DNA of 64,000 bases from the NCBI GenBank assembly GCA_008080815.1, contig VMDM01000005.1, positions 1-64,000 of the forward strand. Direction: 5' to 3'. Below the pieces are notes generated by a model. The model saw only the letters and a program-made list of their open reading frames with translations. It had not been told where the DNA came from and searched no databases. Source of the DNA: Candidatus Nitrosopumilus sp. GTDB lineage: Archaea > Thermoproteota > Nitrososphaeria > Nitrososphaerales > Nitrosopumilaceae. Numbering within the stretch: the first letter of the stretch is position 1; every line of letters starts with the position of its first letter. Shown here in pieces: positions 52,499 to 60,461 of the stretch. Both the position numbers and the translations under genes were made by a program.

Positions 52499-53911
52499 TT
52501 AATCTACACTCTTTACAGTTGCTTTCCCTCTTATTGATGGTCCCCCATTTCCCATTATCATTGATTGCATTGGATCACCTTTTCCACAATTAACAATTGG
52601 TCTTACTGTGAAATCATTTCCACAGGCATCAATTGAATTAAAAAATTCAGGAGCTGTGCCCATCACGATTACATCCCTTAGTAAATCTGTAATTTCACCA
52701 TTTTCAATTTTATTTGCATATTGACATGATATGCTCCAATTATATCGATTCATATCTATTGATGGAATTTTCATATCTGAAATCAAATACCCATCCTTAA
52801 TCTCGCTAATCATTTCATCAACCTTGTAATCTCCTTGTCCAATACATGTACATGCCATTCTGATTAGCGGAACATATCTAAAATTGGTGGCTCTCATATT
52901 TCCAGTCGGGTCTGTATTGAAAATTTTTGAAGTTTCTCTACTTTGAAAATGCTTTTTCAAAACTCCTTTTTCGATTATGTCTGTTCTTTTTGTTTGGACT
53001 CCTTCGTCATCAAAATAATACCATCCTAAAGTTTTTTCTAATGTTGGATCATCAAAAACATTAAGAGATTCTGAACCAATTTTTTCATTAAGTTTTCCTT
53101 TCCACCATGACCCTCCTGCCCAAGCAATCTCTTTACCTAGAACTCGATCTCCTTCAGATGGGTGCCCTAGAATTTCATGGGTTAATAGTGCGACAAAATC
53201 TGGATTCATCACAACTGATGCATTTTCTTCTTTGATTGTTTTTGCAGAAAGCAATTCAACTGATTTTGAGGCTATTCTTTTGGCTGTTTCAAATATCTTA
53301 TTTTTGTCTGTGATTAATTCTAATCCTCCTCTACCTCCTTCTGTGGCATTTATTGATTGTGTAATGCCTTCTTCATGGGCAATCACATTTATTTCAAAAA
53401 CTACATCTGAAAATTTCTGTATTATTTCACTTCCTTCTGAATTGATAAAAATTTTTGTATTATCTGTGAACCATGGATTAATTATGGACTTTTTAATTTT
53501 TTTATACTCGTGAATTATGTGACTGCATTCTTTGGAAATTTTTATAATCTCATCAATATTGGGTTTTTCCTTGAATGAATAATCAATTTCAGTTTTTGTG
53601 ATGGGTATAGATGTAATGTCTTTTTTATTATTATTTTGATTACTTTCTGAATTTTTAAAAATCGTATCTAAATTTGATTCAATTTGATTATAGTTTATTG
53701 GATCTGTAATTGAAAAAAAATGCCATGTGTTATTTTTTAAAAACTTTATTCCATATCCAACATCTCTTTCTGATTTAATTGATTCAATTTCATTATTTTC
53801 AAACAAACATGATTTTCTTTCTTTTTCTTCGAATCTTACATCACAATAATCAATTGAATATTTCTTACTTCTTTCAATAATTTTATTTGATACTTGAATC
53901 GGTTCTAGCAT
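52499..53911 (-). CDS. tldD: TldD/PmbA-family metalloprotease
   Basis: 470 aa. The active-site [15 protein letters not shown] (HExxxH) is near residue 240, with [18 protein letters not shown] and CTCIGQGDY downstream, as in TldD. TldD forms a heterodimer with TldE, which cuts unfolded or modified peptides; tldE is not in this window. The stop abuts the UDG start. Neighbouring repair genes are probably only transcriptional companions. Confidence 0.92.
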   Translation of the reverse strand: MLEPIQVSNKIIERSKKYSIDYCDVRFEEKERKSCLFENNEIESIKSERDVGYGIKFLKNNTWHFFSITDPINYNQIESNLDTIFKNSESNQNNNKKDITSIPITKTEIDYSFKEKPNIDEIIKISKECSHIIHEYKKIKKSIINPWFTDNTKIFINSEGSEIIQKFSDVVFEINVIAHEEGITQSINATEGGRGGLELITDKNKIFETAKRIASKSVELLSAKTIKEENASVVMNPDFVALLTHEILGHPSEGDRVLGKEIAWAGGSWWKGKLNEKIGSESLNVFDDPTLEKTLGWYYFDDEGVQTKRTDIIEKGVLKKHFQSRETSKIFNTDPTGNMRATNFRYVPLIRMACTCIGQGDYKVDEMISEIKDGYLISDMKIPSIDMNRYNWSISCQYANKIENGEITDLLRDVIVMGTAPEFFNSIDACGNDFTVRPIVNCGKGDPMQSMIMGNGGPSIRGKATVKSVD

Positions 53912-53949
53912 AATTACTATTTTTATTGTCCCATTCCTATATCTTATGA

Positions 53950-54090
53950 TTAATTATGATTAGATATGGCTGGCAGTGTGAAGAAATACTCATCTTCAAA
54001 TTCAAAATCTGTTTTTCCCTCTTTTCTTAAAAAATCAAAATATTCATTACAATGATTGTAAAAATCATGATTCTTTTCTGTGTCTGTCAT
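53950..54090 (-). CDS. 46-residue acidic mini-protein
   Basis: From ATG 54090 the frame reads MTDTEKNHDFYNHCNEYF, then DFLRKEGKTDFEFEDEYF and a short tail. It is rich in Phe, Tyr, Asp and His, with no metal motif complete enough to name. It fits neatly in the 490-nt gap between tldD and the PIN-ATPase gene. It may be real, though length alone does not prove it. Confidence 0.4.
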   Translation of the reverse strand: MTDTEKNHDFYNHCNEYFDFLRKEGKTDFEFEDEYFFTLPAISNHN

Positions 54091-54176
54091 GAGTATTTGT
54101 TATAATTTGTGAATTTTTTACCCGTTGTGAGCAATTTTAGTTTCCATAGCTTGTTTTCTTTGATCTACTTTGATTG

Positions 54177-54202
54177 TATCATAATTTCTTAAGATTATGA
54201 TA
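54177..54202. promoter_or_regulatory. 26-bp palindrome with 9-bp perfect arms
   Basis: TATCATAAT, eight central bases and ATTATGATA form perfect 9-bp arms. The site ends 4 nt before a TATA-like TTTAAAATATTTG (54206-54218). It lies between the acidic mini-protein (minus) and the small membrane protein (plus), where an activator or repressor could control either. A DtxR-type regulator is encoded 2 kb away, but a link is only speculation. Confidence 0.5.
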
Positions 54203-54237
54203 TTTGTTTTAAAATATTTGATAAATCAATGCCCTTC

Positions 54238-54336
54238 ATGTCCGAACCAAAATTATTGAGGGATCATCGTGAAAGATCTTTTCTCTTTATTGGGTTTCTT
54301 GTAATTGTGGGCACTGCGGTTCTCCTGGTACCTTGA
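54238..54336 (+). CDS. 32-residue single-span membrane protein
   Basis: From ATG 54238: a charged head MSEPKLLRDHRERS and one membrane helix FLFIGFLVIVGTAVLLVP. An alternative in-frame ATG is at 54229. The TATA-like element at 54206-54218 is about 26 nt upstream of 54238, giving a leaderless transcript and favouring that start. A palindrome is just upstream. Charge distribution predicts the N-terminus inside. Function unknown; it could be a small subunit of a membrane complex. Confidence 0.5.
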   Translation: MSEPKLLRDHRERSFLFIGFLVIVGTAVLLVP

Positions 54337-54399
54337 TTTTTTGGATTCTATAGTTCCTACTGATAAAGTAATTTAAGATCACACAATAGGGTATTTTAG

Positions 54400-56214
54400 A
54401 TGGAAAAATTTGTTCCTGACACTAGTGTTATAATTAATGGATTGTTTCTTTCGCACCTTGATTCTAAAAATTATAATGAATGTGAAATAATACTGCCTCA
54501 ACCAGTTTTTGATGAATTACAATCTCAGGCTTCTAGGAATTATCCTGAAGGGTTTACTGGATTGGAACAAATCACAAAAATTAGAATATTATGCAATCAA
54601 AAAAATTATGTTTTTACAACTACTGGTGATCATGTAACTAGTGATGATGTAAAATTTGCTAAAGTTGGTAGAATTGATTCAAAAATTATTGATTTTGCAA
54701 AAGAATTTCAAGCAACATTAGTAACATCTGATAATCTACAAAATATTCTTGCCACATCAAAAGGAGTTTCTTCCATTTTACTTTCAGATGATAATTTAAC
54801 TCAAAATCCTACTTTTGAAAAATATTTTGATTCACAGACAATGAGTATTCATCTTAAAGAAAATGAATTCCCTCTTGCTAAACGTGGATTTCCTGGAAAC
54901 TTTACACTTGAAAAAATTTCCGAAGAAAAACTAACACTTGAAAATTTAAAAGAACTAATATCTCAAATACTTGATTTATGCAAAAATCAAAAAATTCTTC
55001 CGGATTTAACAAAAAATGGAGCCACTGTAATTCAATATCGAGATTATAGAATTGTGATTACTTTTCCACCATTTTCTGAAAATTATGAAGTAACTATAGT
55101 TCATCCAATTAAAAAAATGTCATTGATGGAATACTCGCTTCCTGAAAAACTAATGGATAGATTTTCACAACGCGCCGAAGGGATAGTTATTTCTGGTGCT
55201 CCTGGTTCTGGAAAAAGTACACTTGCCTCTGGACTGGCAAATTTCTACAATTCACAGCAAAAAATTGTTAAAACTTTTGAATCTCCTCGTGATTTACAGG
55301 TTGATTCTGGGATTACCCAATATAGCAAATTGGATGGAAGTTTTGATAATTCTGCAGATATTTTATTACTGGTACGACCTGATTATGTAATTTTTGATGA
55401 GGTTAGAAGAAAAGAAGATTTTAGAACGTTTGCAGATCTCAGATTAACTGGTGTTGGCATGGTTGGAGTCATTCATGCAAATGCTCCAATTGATGCAATT
55501 CAAAGATTTATTGGAAAGATAGAACTTGGTATGATTCCTAGTATACTTGATACTGTAGTTTTTGTTCACGGGGGTGAAATAAAAAATGTCTATGAATTAG
55601 AATTAAAAGTTAAAGTTCCTTCTGGAATGACTGAATCTGATTTAGCAAGACCTGTAATTGAGATTAGAAACTTTTATGATCAAAATCTTGAATATGAAAT
55701 TTATACATTTGGTGAAGAGAATGTACTCATTCCAGTAAATAAAAAAAATAAAAATAGTATTCAAAAATTAGCTGAAGATAAAATATCTGAATTTTTTAAA
55801 AAATTTGATTCTGATGCTATAGTGGAATTATTAAGTGAAAATAGTGTCCGTGTAAAAGTGAGTTCTAATGTCATTCCATCTATTATTGGTCGTGGAGGAA
55901 GTAAAATTAATGAAATTGAAAAAATTTTGAATATTCATGTTGATGTTGTTGAAAGAGAAAATAACTCTGAATTATTTAATTCAAATTCGTTATCATTTTC
56001 ATTTAATGAATCTAAAACCTCTTTTTTAATTGATGTTGGTAGAAAATATGCTTCTCAATATGCAGAAATTTTTGTTAATGGAAATCTTTTATCTTCAGAA
56101 CGAATTGGTAGAAAGGGACAAATTAAAATCCCCAGGCGTTCACAAACTGGTAGGGATCTTATGGAATTTGCATCATCAAAAAATGATATTCAGATTTTTC
56201 TTAAAGATTATTGA
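54400..56214 (+). CDS. PIN-domain/PilT-type ATPase with KH domain (COG1855 family)
   Basis: 604 aa with three parts. The PIN nuclease-like domain (1-140; VPDTSVIINGLF, KIIDFAKEF, LVTSDN) holds the acidic residues. The secretion-ATPase-like domain (about 215-450) has Walker [15 protein letters not shown], Walker B DYVIFDEVRRKEDF and GMVGVIHANAP. The KH domain (about 485-530; VIPSIIGRGGSKINEIEKI) follows. This archaeal family is thought to act on RNA or in ribosome-associated quality control, but its role is unproven. The 3' end overlaps the DtxR gene by 14 nt. Confidence 0.9.
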   Translation: MEKFVPDTSVIINGLFLSHLDSKNYNECEIILPQPVFDELQSQASRNYPEGFTGLEQITKIRILCNQKNYVFTTTGDHVTSDDVKFAKVGRIDSKIIDFAKEFQATLVTSDNLQNILATSKGVSSILLSDDNLTQNPTFEKYFDSQTMSIHLKENEFPLAKRGFPGNFTLEKISEEKLTLENLKELISQILDLCKNQKILPDLTKNGATVIQYRDYRIVITFPPFSENYEVTIVHPIKKMSLMEYSLPEKLMDRFSQRAEGIVISGAPGSGKSTLASGLANFYNSQQKIVKTFESPRDLQVDSGITQYSKLDGSFDNSADILLLVRPDYVIFDEVRRKEDFRTFADLRLTGVGMVGVIHANAPIDAIQRFIGKIELGMIPSILDTVVFVHGGEIKNVYELELKVKVPSGMTESDLARPVIEIRNFYDQNLEYEIYTFGEENVLIPVNKKNKNSIQKLAEDKISEFFKKFDSDAIVELLSENSVRVKVSSNVIPSIIGRGGSKINEIEKILNIHVDVVERENNSELFNSNSLSFSFNESKTSFLIDVGRKYASQYAEIFVNGNLLSSERIGRKGQIKIPRRSQTGRDLMEFASSKNDIQIFLKDY

Positions 56215-56665
56215 ATTCTTTAATTATTTTTGGATTTGATTTAAGAAATGTGATGAACTTTCTTAACTGTTTAATTGTTTTGGGGTTAAGGTGATGTTCG
56301 ATTCCTTCTGTATCTTGATTGGCAGTATCATAACCGACCCCTAAAATTTCAAAAAATTCAAGTAAAATTCCATGTTTCTGTCTAATTCCTTCGGCAACTT
56401 GAGTTCCCTTCGAAGTTAGGTTTATTCCGTGATATTTTTCATATTCTAAAAATCCTGCTTCGTCTAGCCTTTGAAGCATTTTTGTTACACTAGGTGCACT
56501 AACATGCATGTATCTTGAGATATCTAATGTTGTAGCATATCCTTTCAATTCAACTAATTCAGAAATAATTTCCAGATAGTCCTCCATTCTGGTACTTGAT
56601 TTTGTTTTTTCAGATTCATGAGCTGCTTTTATTGAATCAAGCCGTTTAGAATCTCGGGTTTTCAT
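56201..56665 (-). CDS. DtxR/MntR-family metal-dependent regulator
   Basis: 154 aa. The N-terminal winged helix (about 25-85: YLEIISELVELKGYATTLD, SAPSVTKMLQRLDEAGFL) and the metal-binding dimerisation domain (LTSKGTQVAEGIRQKHGIL, TEGIEHHLNP with the Glu/His ligands) are complete; the SH3-like third domain is absent. A Fe- or Mn-dependent repressor is likely. Its own promoter region at 56666-56793 is AT-rich without an evident palindrome. Confidence 0.9.
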   Translation of the reverse strand: MKTRDSKRLDSIKAAHESEKTKSSTRMEDYLEIISELVELKGYATTLDISRYMHVSAPSVTKMLQRLDEAGFLEYEKYHGINLTSKGTQVAEGIRQKHGILLEFFEILGVGYDTANQDTEGIEHHLNPKTIKQLRKFITFLKSNPKIIKEFNNL

Positions 56666-56793
56666 TTAATTTTGTTGATTTTACTGATATAATTGAGTGT
56701 CTCAGTGGAAATTTAGGTTATTCTTTATTGACATGAAAGTTACAGTTACTGATCTTTGTTTTTTATCTAATTTTTTATTGAAAGAAACTATTC

Positions 56794-57144
56794 ATGGTTG
56801 ATCCTTTAAAAGCAAGATTGGAAAAAATTCGAAAATTTTCTGATTCTGCAAATAGACGAGCAAATTTGTATGCAGATATGGCAAAAATGGACGGTCCTGG
56901 GACTGCCAGCTCACTTAGATCACTTCAAAAAGCACCAGCACCTGGCAAAAAAATTCAAAAAATTGGATTTTTGATGTTGTGGATTCCTGAACCCACTGGG
57001 ATTACGTGTGCTGTTGGTGGACCAATGATTTTAGCAGGGCGATATTTGGAAAAAAAATACAACAGCTCTACCATTAGCGATATAGGTCTACAAACTAAAG
57101 AAACTTTTTCATCACTTAATGATTTTAAAAGTAAAGTCTTTTAG
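56794..57144 (+). CDS. uncharacterised protein with one hydrophobic hairpin
   Basis: 116 aa. The N-half is polar and basic (KARLEKIRKFSDSANRRA). A hydrophobic central part (IGFLMLWIPEPTGITCAVG and GPMILAGRYL, about 66-95) might form a membrane hairpin. The tail is Ser/Thr-rich. No family is recognised. Convergent with the next gene. Confidence 0.55.
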   Translation: MVDPLKARLEKIRKFSDSANRRANLYADMAKMDGPGTASSLRSLQKAPAPGKKIQKIGFLMLWIPEPTGITCAVGGPMILAGRYLEKKYNSSTISDIGLQTKETFSSLNDFKSKVF

Positions 57145-57146
57145 AA

Positions 57147-57878
57147 CTAGATAAAAATCTCATTTCCATTATTTGAAAATTGTTTTCTCTCTAAATTGGG
57201 TATTTCAAATGAATTAAGATAATTCAAATATTTTTTTAAATCTCTTGATTCATCTGAAATCAAAATTCTATCATTTTGTTTAATGACGTATTCAAGTAAA
57301 TTACCTTCAAATTCCTTATCATTTATGAAAATCTGTAATTTATCATTATTACAAAATTCTTTTTCTTTTTCATCATTATAATATTGAATAACTATGCAAT
57401 TCTCTGTAATTTCTATGTTAATACTAGAAAATAGCATTTCAAGTGGAACTCCTGTTGCATGTCTGTGAATTAGATATGTATTTCCATCTTCAAAATGAAT
57501 ATACTTGCTTTTTAATTGGAATTGTTGAATTCCCAAATTAAGCTGTTCTCCACCAATTGTAATTAAAATTGCTGCATGTTGATGATCACTTCCGAATCTC
57601 CCTACTTGATATTTTTCAATTAGTAGTGCTTCATCATTTCCTATGGTGTTTTTAGAAATTTCACTATCAATTTCTGATTGATTAAAATAATAAAATGAAT
57701 AAAATCCGATTGAAAATATTCCAAAAATTATTACTCCTATTACTAATGCATTATTCTTTGGTTTACTTGATATTGTTGGTTGAAAAATTATTTCATATTC
57801 TCTATTACTTTCTTCGTATCTTCCCGGCATGCTTTTATCTGAATTAAAATCTAAAGGAAGAGCTCCTCCTCTACTCAT
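57147..57878 (-). CDS. membrane-anchored protein with conserved-looking His residues
   Basis: 243 aa. A cytosolic N-terminus of about 42 residues and one membrane helix (ALVIGVIIFGIFSIGFYSFY, about 44-63) are followed by an outer domain. The outer domain contains GSDHQHAAILITIGGEQLNL and later KYIHFEDGNTYLIHRHATGV, a pattern I associate with a domain found in other thaumarchaeal exported proteins. The clustered His (HQH, HF, HRH) may bind metal. Function unknown. Confidence 0.6.
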   Translation of the reverse strand: MSRGGALPLDFNSDKSMPGRYEESNREYEIIFQPTISSKPKNNALVIGVIIFGIFSIGFYSFYYFNQSEIDSEISKNTIGNDEALLIEKYQVGRFGSDHQHAAILITIGGEQLNLGIQQFQLKSKYIHFEDGNTYLIHRHATGVPLEMLFSSINIEITENCIVIQYYNDEKEKEFCNNDKLQIFINDKEFEGNLLEYVIKQNDRILISDESRDLKKYLNYLNSFEIPNLERKQFSNNGNEIFI

Positions 57879-57955
57879 AACAACATTCAGATGATATTGT
57901 ATAAAGTTGTAATTGAATAATTAACGTATTTTAGAAGCTTAGCAAAATTATTCTT

Positions 57956-58447
57956 ATGACTACTAGAACACAGGCGTTAATTCCTATTACAATTGCTGCT
58001 GTAATTATTGGTGTAATTGGTTTATTATCAATTCCAAGTGAAAGTAAATTGGAAACGGTTGAATTTCCAAGAGGAACTATACTGATTGACGATATTCCAT
58101 TGGAGGTCCAAATTGCTGATACTGAACCCAGAAGAGTTAGAGGATTAATGTTCCAAGATCCACTCCCAAATGATCAGGGAATGATTTTTGTATTTGACTC
58201 TCCTGGAATGTACTCATTATGGATGCTAAATATGCAATTTTCATTAGACATGATGTGGTTTGATGAAAATGGAAATTTGGTTCATCTTGAAAAGAATGTA
58301 CCTCCATGCAAAGCGGTTTTAGAAATTGCAACCTGTCAAAGTATTGTTCCTAATGCAGAATCATTATATGTTATTGAAGTGACGTCGGGTTTTATTGAAA
58401 GACATCAAATAAATTCTGATTCAAAATTAACTGTAATTTCAATCTAA
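57956..58447 (+). CDS. DUF192-family exported protein
   Basis: 163 aa. An N-terminal membrane or signal helix (ALIPITIAAVIIGVIGLLSI, about 8-27) is followed by the DUF192 barrel: VQIADTEPRRVRGLMFQDPL, DQGMIFVFDSPGMYSLWM, FSLDMMWFDENG and VLEIATCQSIVPNAES. DUF192 proteins are small, extracellular and of unknown function. The Cys pair CKAV...ATCQ may form a disulfide. Confidence 0.88.
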   Translation: MTTRTQALIPITIAAVIIGVIGLLSIPSESKLETVEFPRGTILIDDIPLEVQIADTEPRRVRGLMFQDPLPNDQGMIFVFDSPGMYSLWMLNMQFSLDMMWFDENGNLVHLEKNVPPCKAVLEIATCQSIVPNAESLYVIEVTSGFIERHQINSDSKLTVISI

Positions 58448-58475
58448 TATTGCAAAAGCTTATCAGACAAAGTTT

Positions 58476-59108
58476 TTGATTAGATTTGTGAATAAACTAA
58501 TTTTAATCCCTGTAATTGGCATTATTGTTTTATCAATATACTTACTCATACCAATCAATGACCCAAAACCAAATAACGTTGTCAATTTAGATGGTTTTTC
58601 ATATTATGATATTGAAAAAATACAAAATTCCTTAAAACAAAAAAATATTATTGTCTCTACACCTGTTCCAATTACTGATTATACAATAGAATCATACTGT
58701 CCTAATATTTCAGACATTGATTCTTCATTAATTACATATTGCACAACCACTGCTGTAGTAAATTCTCAAGGTGATTCTATTGGAAACATCAATTTTGGAG
58801 GTAGTCCTGAAGTTACAATGTTTGCATTGGCAACATTTGAAACAACTTCAATTTCTGAGCCTAGTGTGCCAATAATTTTTGAAATACTGGTAAAAGATTT
58901 AGTGTGTGACTGTTGGGCTGAGTACAACTCTACCTCATTTTCAGATATTTCTAACTGGATTTTAGAATCTCATAAATTTTTTAATGAAAGTAATAAACCA
59001 TTTATGAAATCTACTGTTGATAATCTTTCTGATACAAAACTGGTTTTAGAAATCTCTCAAACTGAAAATTCTATTATTCAGACATTGTACATAATTAAAA
59101 AAGTCTAA
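58476..59108 (+). CDS. exported/membrane-anchored protein, unknown
   Basis: 210 aa from TTG 58476, or 206 aa from GTG 58488. One N-terminal membrane helix (LILIPVIGIIVLSIYLLI) precedes a polar outer domain with Cys in YCPNIS, YCTTTAV and VCDCWAEY, likely disulfide-bonded. It follows the DUF192 gene by 28 nt on the same strand, so both may be exported together. No family is recognised. Confidence 0.6.
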   Translation: MIRFVNKLILIPVIGIIVLSIYLLIPINDPKPNNVVNLDGFSYYDIEKIQNSLKQKNIIVSTPVPITDYTIESYCPNISDIDSSLITYCTTTAVVNSQGDSIGNINFGGSPEVTMFALATFETTSISEPSVPIIFEILVKDLVCDCWAEYNSTSFSDISNWILESHKFFNESNKPFMKSTVDNLSDTKLVLEISQTENSIIQTLYIIKKV

Positions 59109-59142
59109 TTATTCAATAATCATTTAATCAATTGAACTAGTT

Positions 59143-59919
59143 ATGATTGAACAAATATGGTTAATTCCTTTAGGTTTTGCAGCTGGTGTCTTGGGGTCTA
59201 TGATTGGATTGGGTGGTGGAATTATCGTTGTTCCTATTCTCACATTTTTGGGGTTTCCTCCAACAACAGCTGCAAGTAATAGTCTGTTTGCAGCATTAAG
59301 TAATTCAATAGCTTCCACAATTTCATATACTCGACAAAAAAGAATTGATTACTCATTAGGTGTTAAACTGGGATTGTTATCTATTCCTGGTACCGTTTTG
59401 GGTGCTTTATTTTCATCTGATGTTTCATCAGATTTATTCAAAATCTTGTTTGGGTTGGTTTTGATAGCATCAGCGATTTACATTTTTGTTAGACGAAATC
59501 TAGAGAGTAAGCAAAAAAAACTTACCAAACAACTATTGTTCTTTTCAATTTTTGCAAGTTTCTTTGCTGGCATTATCTCCTCATTTTTTGGAATAGGTGG
59601 TGGAATAATTTTTGTTCCATTAATGGTTGTTGGAATGGGAATGATGATGAAAAAAGCAGCTCCTACATCACAATTAATTTTACTTTTTGCATCTTTGTCT
59701 GGAGTAATTGTACATAGCTTTTTAGGCCATCCTGATTTTATTCAATCTGGATTTCTTGCACTTGGATCTTTTATTGGTGGATTTGTAGGTGCAAGATTGT
59801 CATTAGAAATTAAAGAGAAATTTCTTCAAATTTTGGTTTCAATTGTTATTTTAATTGCAGCGATAAAATTATTTTTTGATTCTGCTACCGGAAATTCATT
59901 TAGCCTCGGATTTTTTTAA
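59143..59919 (+). CDS. TauE/SafE-family sulfite/anion permease
   Basis: 258 aa with about eight membrane helices in two repeated halves. Each half begins with the family's Gly-rich motif: GSMIGLGGGIIVVPILTFLG near residue 20 and SSFFGIGGGIIFVPLMVVG near 148. TauE/SafE proteins export sulfite, sulfoacetate or other organosulfur anions; the substrate here is unknown. A terminator-like hairpin follows at 59975. Confidence 0.85.
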   Translation: MIEQIWLIPLGFAAGVLGSMIGLGGGIIVVPILTFLGFPPTTAASNSLFAALSNSIASTISYTRQKRIDYSLGVKLGLLSIPGTVLGALFSSDVSSDLFKILFGLVLIASAIYIFVRRNLESKQKKLTKQLLFFSIFASFFAGIISSFFGIGGGIIFVPLMVVGMGMMMKKAAPTSQLILLFASLSGVIVHSFLGHPDFIQSGFLALGSFIGGFVGARLSLEIKEKFLQILVSIVILIAAIKLFFDSATGNSFSLGFF

Positions 59920-59974
59920 TTGCTTTTATACAAATTTTGTAATTAATATTGTTCTCAAATCTTTTGATTTGGGG

Positions 59975-60005
59975 TGGGAGAGACAATGTCGGCTCTCCTG
60001 TTTTT
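59975..60005 (+). terminator. terminator-like hairpin after tauE
   Basis: GGAGAG (59977-59982) pairs perfectly with CTCTCC (59993-59998) around a 10-nt loop; G-U pairs could extend the stem. T-rich TGTTTTT follows on the plus strand. On the minus strand no T tract follows, so it would serve only the plus-strand gene. A small RNA 3' end is an alternative. Confidence 0.5.
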
Positions 60006-60011
60006 AATTAA

Positions 60012-60461
60012 CTATTTTGGTGGTTCCTTTTTAATTCTGTATATGTTCCTCTTTGAAATAACTACTGCGTCTCCTTCATTATTAGTTCCTTCATAATCTA
60101 CAAAAATTTTTCCATACTCTTCATCGATTTCTTCTACTTCTGAAATTATGAATTTCAATTTTAAAACTTGATCCGTTAATAGTGGTTTCAGAAACCTGGT
60201 GTTTCTATTTTCCCAATTTGGATCTCCATCTGTACCCAAAAATATTATGTGATTTCCATAAATTTGACTTAATCTTGTAAATTCTCCCTCCATTCTCGAT
60301 AAAATTGCCCGACCAGAAATAATCTGTTCTCCTTTATTTTTATTTTCTAAAAATGCATTTCTTACTCTAGAGAAATTAAGATATTCTTCTAACTCTTTTT
60401 CAGAAATACTGCAGGTTGAAAAAAATGAATCTCCTACTCTAAACTCTGAAAATTTTTTCAT
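60012..60461 (-). CDS. MaoC/hotdog-fold protein, putative hydratase
   Basis: 149 aa. FSEFRVGDSFFSTCSISEKE is the usual MaoC opening, followed by a helix region, ISGRAILSRMEGEFTRL, NHIIFLGTD and strands LKPLLTDQVLKLKFIISEVE ending VVISKRNIYRI. The catalytic Asp/His hydratase pair is not clear, so it may be a non-catalytic or thioesterase-like hotdog. The start overlaps the stop of the double-SDR gene by one base, implying a linked role, perhaps on an acyl-CoA substrate. Confidence 0.6.
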   Translation of the reverse strand: MKKFSEFRVGDSFFSTCSISEKELEEYLNFSRVRNAFLENKNKGEQIISGRAILSRMEGEFTRLSQIYGNHIIFLGTDGDPNWENRNTRFLKPLLTDQVLKLKFIISEVEEIDEEYGKIFVDYEGTNNEGDAVVISKRNIYRIKKEPPK

